Made by a program: the position numbers and the translations under genes. From the NCBI GenBank assembly GCA_002633005.1, contig NMRA01000254.1, forward strand, positions 305,021-369,020: a stretch of DNA of 64,000 nucleotides. The letters run 5' to 3'. The notes beneath the pieces are model-generated. The model saw only the letters and a list, made by a program, of their open reading frames with translations. It made no database searches and was not told the origin of the DNA. Shown piece by piece: positions 56,641-64,000 of the stretch; positions within the stretch are counted from its first letter, which is position 1; the number at the start of each line of letters is the position of its first letter. This DNA is from Phoronis australis. Lineage: Eukaryota > Phoronida > Phoronidae.

Positions 56641-56960
56641 CACACGTCAATACGAGCATTTGATTGTCGACCGTAATTACACTCGTAATTAGGGACGAGA
56701 CCTCGTGTATGCCTGTAATTACGCTCGTAATTAGGACCGAGACTTTGCTCGTGTTTTACGACCGAAATCTTTCGCCCGTAATTAACTGGTATTGACCACC
56801 GAGACTTCGCTCGTAATCAGTAAATCGAATTGGAAATTGATTTGAAGTTCATGTGACCGCTGAAGCAGGTGTACGCTTGTAATTTTACGGTTGTATTTTT
56901 CGCTCGTAATTTTACGATCGTAATTGTACGGTCGTAATTTTACGCTCGTATGTTTGCACA
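56640..56960. repeat. 'ctcgtaatta' degenerate array
   Basis: About a dozen copies of (c/g)(t/g)cgtaatt with variants, alternating with 'gaccgagact' (…gacgagacctcg…, …gaccgagactttgctcg…). The unit period is irregular. An isolated copy, 'attacgagcataattac', lies at about 57483. Confidence 0.75.
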
Positions 56961-57580
56961 ATTGTTATGAAGTTTTCTGAAGGTTCATTGATATTTTTCA
57001 CTTGCTGCCCTAATAATCAAGGGCATTTGAAATTGGTCTGTTTAAGTACATATTGAGGTGGCAAAATATATATCTAGCAGGTTGTCAGGCAATGGTTTTA
57101 CTATAGTTTTTGAAATTATCATGTTTTTTCAATATTTAGTTGAAGTTAGATTCTCTTACACATAGAAATGCGTGCAAATGACATATGGCATTGCAAAAAA
57201 CATAGATTAAAATTTTTTCGGGGGGGTAGATAATGTAGTATAATTTCTAAATGTTGGTGGCAAACCATTCATTTTTATTCAATACATTTCAATAACAAAC
57301 CATTTGCACCACAAAACAATATCAGTCGTGTATTAGTAAAACCGTTGGTGGCTGGCGTCTGGCTAAAATTATGATCGAAAAATACCAGCTTGAAATGATG
57401 AGGGACGTAACACTTCTTTAGAGCTCACGTGACCTACAAATCAATTTCTCATTGGATATAACGAACAGAGTCTCAGTCGTGATTACGAGCATAATTACAT
57501 TCCCCTCAAACTAAAAATGCAAAAAAAAAATTGTCTGCTGCGAAAAAATCGATGGCGGCTCAAATTAAGTTGTGTACTGA

Positions 57581-57690
57581 AGAGTTCAGCGCTAGGCTTA
57601 CGCAAGACCTTGCTCAGTTCGTACACGGCAATATCTCACGTATAATCTACCTAGAGAAGTTTTGCTTTTTAGCGAGCGTTACTGAGCTCT
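57581..57690. repeat. MITE family GAGTTCAGTAACGCTAG, copy 3
   Basis: Ends agagttcagcgctagg and agcgagcgttactgagctct; shares 'cacggcaatatctcacgtaa' with copy 1. Confidence 0.65.
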
Positions 57691-57829
57691 ACTACTATGG
57701 ATGCCATCCGAGGTTTGTCCTCGGCACAAACGGAGGCCCCCCGCGGCCCCCATCCATTAATTTCGGGGCCTGGGGTACATCTAGGTATACCAGCATCACA
57801 TTGAATTGCGACGTGTGACCCTAACCCGG

Positions 57830-58020
57830 GTAAACATGGACGGCGCACCATAGGAAGGTTGGGGGGCTATAGCCTCTCATATTTTTCAGTGCTGCGCCGC
57901 CCATGATACAAGCGGAGCACCACAGGGTGGCTGGGGGCCCTCACCAGTAACCATGGGCGGCGCACCATAGGGGGTTCGGGGGCTATAGCCCCCACTTTTT
58001 CAGTGCTGTGCCACCCATGC
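57830..58020. repeat. 'catggrcggcgcaccatagg' repeat, two direct plus inverted pieces
   Basis: acatggacggcgcaccatag (57834) and ccatgggcggcgcaccatag (57952) are each followed by 'gg.ggctatagcc' and 'tttttcagtgctg.gcc.cccatg', whose end is the complement of the beginning. Two tandem hairpin-like units of about 118 bp. Confidence 0.7.
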
Positions 58021-58289
58021 TTGGTAACTGATGAGAAACTGCAAAAAACCGCTGAATAATGTCGGAATGACAGATTTAGCAACTCACGAGTGAATATCGT
58101 GTATCCCGGTGGCGGCGTGGGGGTACTGCCTCCGTGAGACAGTCGTAATTTGTGCACACTCCTTCTAGCTCGACTCATGGCGGTGGCATTGGTGGACGAT
58201 ATGATATGCACATGAACAGGTATTTAAAATTATCCAAATCTTCACTCTAAGACGTTGGAAAACCATTATATAAGCGAGTGATTTTTTTA

Positions 58290-58560
58290 GTCAGACGCCG
58301 CGCCAGGAGCGACGGTTCGCCACAAGCCATGAGCGCTAGTGCCAGCCATTTAGTGAGACTCACCAGGCGGTCGAACCGGCGCTCCCGGCGCGGCGTCAAA
58401 TTGACCCCGCGCCCAGGCCTGTTGCAGGCCCGTAGGAAGGCAAAAATTATTGGGGGAGCACAAACCATTTCAGCCCATCGCTTCCACCGCCGCCAACCCC
58501 CCTCGCCCCCGCGTGCTCCCGATGCCACCATATTTGTACCGAATCTCCACGGTCCGCCTT
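58290..58560. repeat. GC-rich block, probable repeat insert
   Basis: Distinctly GC-rich in an AT-rich setting. Open on both strands because of composition (Arg/Pro/Ala), not a convincing gene. It is followed by the short element at 58600-58733. Confidence 0.5.
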
Positions 58561-58599
58561 AGGTGCCATCGGGGGCAACTAAAGCGGCGGTTTTAGGGG

Positions 58600-58733
58600 T
58601 CCCCATAAGGTCATGGCCCCCTACTTTCCCCAGATTCCCCTTTGGCAGTTCGGGGGTGCGAATTTCTGACGGGTAAAACCCTGGCTAATACTCTGCCCTG
58701 TCCCCCCAACTCAAAATCCTGGATCCGCCCCTG
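58600..58733. repeat. CAGTGGCGGA-family fragment
   Basis: Shares 'ggcagttcgggggtgcgaatttctga' and 'cctggctaatactctgccc' with 26690-26750, and ends cctggatccgcccctg. The left terminus is not recognisable. Confidence 0.6.
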
Positions 58734-61336
58734 GGACAATCCCGGGAATGCAGCCATCAAGAGCTGAGTAACCATGGACCAACACGGAGAGTAAGAATGG
58801 GCCTAGGACCAGTGGGTAGCGAGGAGTTGCCTCAAGTAGCTATGTCTGAAATCCAACTTTGTGAAAATACGACATTCTCAATTAACTACATTGTAAATCT
58901 AGTTGCTGGTCAGCTCATCTGTGATTCACTTGAGACAGGCAACTCGTACTGGCCGTCTGCGCTCGCTCTAAGGTCAAGATTCGTTTTATTATGATCCAGT
59001 TTCGGGAAAACTTGAAGGAGTTTTTTTGAAAAGGTGAGTTCCCGTAGTCCCTGGTATAGTGCCTTTGGGGGTATTTCAAAATCCTTAGTTGAAACACGAC
59101 CGGTAGTTCAGTTTCTGGTGGCTGGGAAAAAGAATAGTGTGTTCCAAAAATGTACACATTTGGCTTCCTGAACGCCTTGAGTTCAAATTCAGTTCCCGTG
59201 GATCACTAAGATTCTACGCGAGCCTACTGCACATTTACATCTTATTTTTAACGTGGGTACGTCAGTCATGACGTACACGCGAATCCTGGCAAGCAATCAA
59301 TTCGGTTTTGAAGAACAATACTACTGGAAACTAAAAACACCAAGGAATTGCAAAGACAAGCTTACCAAGCAATGAGTTTAATTTTATTTATTTAGGATTT
59401 TTAAAACTTTTTTTCTATCTACGGTTTGTGAGTCTGCATGCTCGCAGGTTTTAACGGGTATCCGGCGAAATATGGGAGATGGGGCATTCGTATAAGGTGT
59501 ATTTTTGCTCATTTCAGAGGTACCTATAACGGTTCACGAAGTAAATTTGAACTCCCTAAAAAAAACGCTGAAATCTTTGTTTGTGATTGCGAGATTTCTT
59601 TGAGTGCCCCCTTTCGACACGGTCATCACAAATAGTAGCCTAGACAGCAGTGTTTTTCACATGTGGGAATTCCTTACAAACAACTCATAGTAACCATCTT
59701 CACAAGAGATAATATTCTTGTGATACTACGGGAAACGGTAATATTATTTTACACTACTAACCATCGGAAATAGTCTACCCTTTTGTGTAATTGAAAAATA
59801 GCTGTCTTCACGTTCTTCAAAATTCCACCCTTTCGATGGCGACAAGCTGCTGTATTTTATTCACATTTCTGGTTGTTTGTGTCGAATGGCTGTGATGTGC
59901 ACGAATGTTTTGTGATTTTTTTTGATGAATTTGGAATCTCAACTTCCTTCGTGAATTAAAATTCGGCAGTGCCGGATTTACATATATAAAGAGACAAAGG
60001 GACATTCACCCCGAACTGCACCACCGAAAGAGGACACCATCCGAAATGGGTCACCTTAAGATGAAAGGCTAAACATCATTAAGTTTGGAAAAAAGAGTGA
60101 CAGTTTATTTCACCGTCGTGTGGTCCCAAAACGATGCAGGAAGTGAACTCCTTCAAGATGAAAACTGGTTGCACGATTTCACAAAAACAGGAAAATAGAG
60201 GTAATCGATTCCAACATTGGGTGCTCTCTCCGTGAGAGGCCCTTTAAGAATTTGCCAATAAAATACAAAAAAATGTGGCCATTTGAATGTCATCAACTGC
60301 CTCCTTCAAGGGTGGGGCCCTTAAATATGAAAATATCTATGATTTTCACTCAGGAAATACCCGGCAGTTTGATGTTACCTGTCAGGTCATCAATTTTATC
60401 AAGTAAATATACAGTTTCGAGAAAAAAATAAATCGAAAGTTGTCTCCATTACTTGATCCGGCCCTTGCCAGAGAGGGACCTCTGGAAAAATATAGTTTTG
60501 CATACGCTACGCCATTACAGCGTTCGGTCGTTCAGTAACTTTTCCAGAGGTGAGGGGTGCTGAACGTGCGATAAGATATGTCTCTTTTGTTGACTACTCA
60601 GCTCAGTCTTTTGTCCCGTATGATAACAAGCAGGCCAATTATCTCCCAGGCTTCAATCGAATCGTATGGTGGTTGCACGCTATTATCGAACGCGTATGAA
60701 CATTGTCAAACCCAGTGCGTTGGAAATCCGTTTGATCAGAATAGATTGTCTTGTAGTTGGGCGATTTTAAAAAGCTGAACATGATCAGCATTTGACGAGG
60801 AATTCAGAAATGCTATTATTTATAACTTAACTTTGATTCTTATCAGCCCAGCCCAGTGAGGCTAGACGATCTGATCGGAGTTTGAATTAGAGCAATTATC
60901 GAACAAAAGAGTGCATGCCCTCCAACCATGAATGTCAGAATGGAGTTAATCAGTCGCCGGTTTAAGATATTGGCTACGAGGGTAAACTTCCCAACTTGTT
61001 GTTGGGCTATAGAATCGAACAAATTGGGAGCAACGGGATCGATGCCGTCGCCCGGCGTCCGATGTTTACAAAGTTCGAAATATATGTATGATTGATCGTG
61101 CACGTTTTCAAGTGCGTTTAGACGACATGTGGTGCAAAAGCGGAAATCCTATAACGGCAATGTCTTGGCCAGGGTCCTCAAAAAATAAACCATGCAGTGA
61201 TGCAGAGTTCTTAAATATGGTTCTTGAATGTGCTCAGTCAGTCCGCCACGAGATTTCGCAGTCTTTCTTTTCTCGACTGTCCCCGTCCCCGCCGTATGTC
61301 AGTTGCCACGGTTGAATCCTGACGCCTGAAAATTTT
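58734..61336. other. no gene recognised
   Basis: Intergenic; no domain-bearing frame, RNA gene or clear repeat border. Confidence 0.5.
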
Positions 61337-62285
61337 TGGGAGCTCGTGCCTGGACCCCCTACAGCATTGTCGGTGTTGGTATTGGCCATGCAGGGGTTCG
61401 AGACTTCAGTCATTGCATAGTGCCGAGGCACCACAGCACATTGTCATCAAACTCTTTTTTCACGAAAATCGTCGATGTCCTATGCCAGTAGAGTTCAATA
61501 ACGCTAGGACCGCGCTAAAAATCAAAATTGATATTGACGAGTGTTTTAAATAACTGCACCTGATTTTGGCTAGATTTTAGCGAGATCCTAACGTTACTGA
61601 ACTACGTTAGTATGCGGGAACAAGGTTGATAGTTCTGCTATTGCCTTAGTACAACTGAGCGTTCCCTGGGAAGTGAAAATTTTGGTGACATTTGTGCCGC
61701 AAGCACGACCTAATTGGTTGACCATTCTTCATTACCAGAGTTTCTTCAAGGCTAGGTACGATTTATCATTGATAAGTGTCGGTAAATTTTGCAGTGGTTG
61801 TTTATTTGTCNTGGGAGCTCGTGCCTGGCCCCCCTACAGCATTGTCGGTGTTGGTATTGGCCATGCAGGGGTTCGAGACTTCAGTCCCTGCATAGAGCCG
61901 AGGCACCACAGCACATTGTCATCAAATTCTTTTTTCACGAAAATCGTCGATGTCCTATGCCAGTAGAGTTCAATAACGCTAGGACCGCGCTAAAAATCAA
62001 AATTGATATTGACGTGTGTTTTAAATAACTGCACCTGATTTTGGCCAGATTTTAGCGAGATCCTAACGTTACTGAACTACGTTAGTATGCGGGAACAAGG
62101 TTGATAGTTCTGCTATTGCCTTAGTACAACTGAGCGTTCCCTGGGAAGTGAAAATTTTGGTGACATTTGTGCCGCAAGCACGACCTAATTGGTTGACCAT
62201 TCTTCATTACCAGAGTTTCTTCAAGGCTAGGTACGATTTATCATTGATAAGTGTCGGTAAATTTTGCAGTGGTTGTTTATTTGTC
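61337..62285. repeat. 474-bp direct duplication joined by one N
   Basis: 61337-61810 and 61812-62285 are nearly identical, offset by 475 bases, with N at 61811 between them. Each contains a MITE (61491-61604 and 61966-62079) with ends gagttcaataacgctagga / tcctaacgttactgaac. Only a few substitutions distinguish the copies. Confidence 0.88.
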
Positions 62286-62714
62286 CCATAGATCATAAAC
62301 AACGAATTCGCGACTGTTACTTCGTGTGCTACTTCCGGTTAATGCATCGGGACGGAAATTCTGAGCAGCAAACTTTCGTACCTATTTTACTACTTAAAAG
62401 TACGAAAGAAAACGCCTTCGCTCAGTAGAATTCTATTTTTTGTTGTCGGCAAACCATTCTAATCATCGGCTCGCTTGTAGCAAATAAGAGGAATAGTCTA
62501 TAGCCAACTTGTCAGAGCAATCCAATATGGCCGACGAGGAGGGGCTTTTCGTACTGATTAAAATTAACAAGGCAGTTGAAAATACTCTTCAAATTAGTAA
62601 TTGCAGGTATTGGTGCTTAACTTGAGGTTCGTTTAATGAATACACATCCATGAAACATCTGATGTAGCAAGCTAGAGTTGTTTGCCACTGCGTCCTTGTG
62701 ACTCTGTGGCTTAA

Positions 62715-64000
62715 AGGCGAAGACAACCTTTTTTTCATGTCGCTTTTAGCAAAAATAAGGTCTGTTGATTATCCCAGAAATATTTTTCACTTAATTACAG
62801 CTTTTCGTAATTTAATTAATTTCTCGTCCTCTACTACGGAAGTGACGTTTTGGGAGGCAAGAATTTCGTGCCAATTTCTTTTCATACAGTCAGACTGTGA
62901 GAGCTGTCAAGTCAGTCATTGTTCTACGTCAGATGTGATAAGATCGGTCGTCGTTTGCTTTTGTTTACGAGGCAGTCAACATGTCACGCTGTTGCTGCGT
63001 ATCGGGATGACTCATTATCGTCTCACACGTGCTTTGGGTACCTTGCATCGCTTTCCAAAGGATGACACACTTCGCCTTACTTGGCTAGCTCGTTCGTGTG
63101 AAGAACGCAGTGCTACCCGCTCACGCAACATACAAAGCAGTGGCAAGCATTTTCAGCTGTCACGTTGCGACAGAGATATGTACGCTGAATGGGGCTATTC
63201 GGAAAATCTACCATAACTAGAGGACGTGCGTGTACTAGTGGTGATAGATTAGCAGCCTCGATTTCGCGAGCCCTTTAAATACATGGTGAAATGGCTTGCA
63301 GCCGTGCCAACTAAATCTGAGATTGCGTAAAAAGGGTGTTTCTATGAGAGGAAGTAAGCACGACCTCATACAAAGGTAAGGTTTGTGATTATTTTAACGA
63401 TTATTCCATGATTATTCTACCAATGCCTGTTAACTGAGGCGCTCGCCGATGTCGACTTCGCGGCAGTCAGTCGCCAGCCAGAGTCTGGTTAATCTTTGTA
63501 TGTTGTGATATGTGATACGATACTTGACGTAGCAATCGGGGTTTTTTCGTACATCAAAGCATTATTATTGTTTGGAATGATTTCTAAAAGTTTATCAGTG
63601 ACAGTTACATCAATCAATGCTGAGTATTTATGCTGTCAACTCGATACAGCTTAATGAGTTAAGATTACNGGCCCAGTTTGGCACCCAGTGAAAAGTACAG
63701 TTCGTCATCCAATGAACAGATAGCTGAGCCTAAGTTTATTGTGGACTTGTATTGGAACTATTTAGGAGGTGCCACATGTGTGACGAGGGAGTCGCACGGC
63801 AGGACTTTGTAAGCAGTTTGGGTGCTCAATTCACCATCCACTGAGTATGTCGCGGTACACTCGGGCAAGTGGGACAGTTCTTCCTCTGTACGTGAGACGA
63901 TAATGAGTACATCTCTGTAGGCAGCAACAGCGTGGCATGTTGACTGACTCGTAAACAAAAGCAAACGACGACCGAACTTATCACCACCGAGGTAGAACAA
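62715..64000. mobile_element. Kolobok/T2-type transposon, copy E, runs off the window
   Basis: TTAA (62711-62714) precedes AGGCGAAGACAACC. The THAP frame from ATG 62981 is riddled with shifts (MSRCCCVSG, then stop). It is interrupted at 63190 by element X, whose sequence stops at the N (63669). After the N, 'gcccagtttggcacccagtgaa' resumes the Ser-rich linker of copy A. From about 63900 the THAP-end sequence returns inverted, so this copy too is foldback-like. Confidence 0.8.
63190..63668 (-). mobile_element. element X, terminal 479 bp, nested in Kolobok copy E
   Basis: Reverse complement of 25802-26280, including TGGGGCTATTCGG at the edge and gtactagtggtgat 42 bp inside. It is cut at the single N (63669). 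It inserted after 'tacgctgaa' of the THAP gene, so element X moved after copy E was established. Confidence 0.8.

Noticed and set aside
58247-58562. Overlapping 94-codon frames on both strands
   Set aside because: GC-rich composition leaves stops rare on both strands; Arg/Pro-rich products without any domain.
61380-61420. Possible tRNA-like B box (ggttcgagact) suggesting a SINE
   Set aside because: No convincing A box at the right distance and no poly(A) or tail repeat.

Overview
The window is animal nuclear DNA: AT-rich, intron-rich and crowded with transposon remnants. It is most probably from a marine invertebrate, and I favour an anthozoan cnidarian (coral or sea anemone) by inference. 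The reasons are an invertebrate-type opsin split by introns, a membrane receptor built from fucolectin-like, TSP1, Ig and EGF modules joined by phase-1 introns, and Kolobok/T2-type and L1/Tx1-like mobile elements. No species can be named from sequence alone. There is no sign of bacterial organisation.

Layout. 0.6-1.3 kb: a broken minus-strand ORF of a repetitive element. 6.0-10.6 kb: three plus-strand exons of a ciliary/cnidarian-type opsin (TM3 to C-terminus; the exon(s) for TM1-TM2 were not found). 10.6-28.1 kb: repeat-dominated DNA with a 61-bp-arm palindrome, a probable solo LTR, two Kolobok-type THAP elements (14.7-16.6 and 27.1-28.1 kb), a 434-bp tandem repeat interrupted by a 5'-truncated LINE, and a 3.6-kb element with TGGGGCTA termini. 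29.1-52.2 kb: one large plus-strand gene. 52.7-54.7 kb: a second-family Kolobok element. 54.7-64 kb: gene-poor repeats, ending inside a fifth copy of the first Kolobok family.

The main gene encodes, in order: fucolectin-type (FTP/F5-8C-like) domain (two exons), a six-Cys module, a TSP1 repeat, three tandem pairs of a V-type plus a C2-type Ig domain, a short linker exon, three EGF modules, one transmembrane helix and a basic cytoplasmic tail of about 66 residues. The visible part totals about 1,260 residues. Every extracellular exon has a length divisible by three and phase-1 borders, so the reading frame joins across all of them; this consistency is the strongest evidence that it is one gene. 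It looks like a cell-surface recognition or adhesion receptor; a role in lectin-like or allo/immune recognition is inference only. The signal-peptide exon was not identified.

Assembly caveats: two N runs (15703-16345, 43400-43686) fall within or beside Kolobok copies. Four single Ns (27540, 29818, 61811, 63669) mark joins, two of them between near-identical 351-bp and 474-bp duplicated blocks that are probably uncollapsed haplotypes or gap-fill artefacts.
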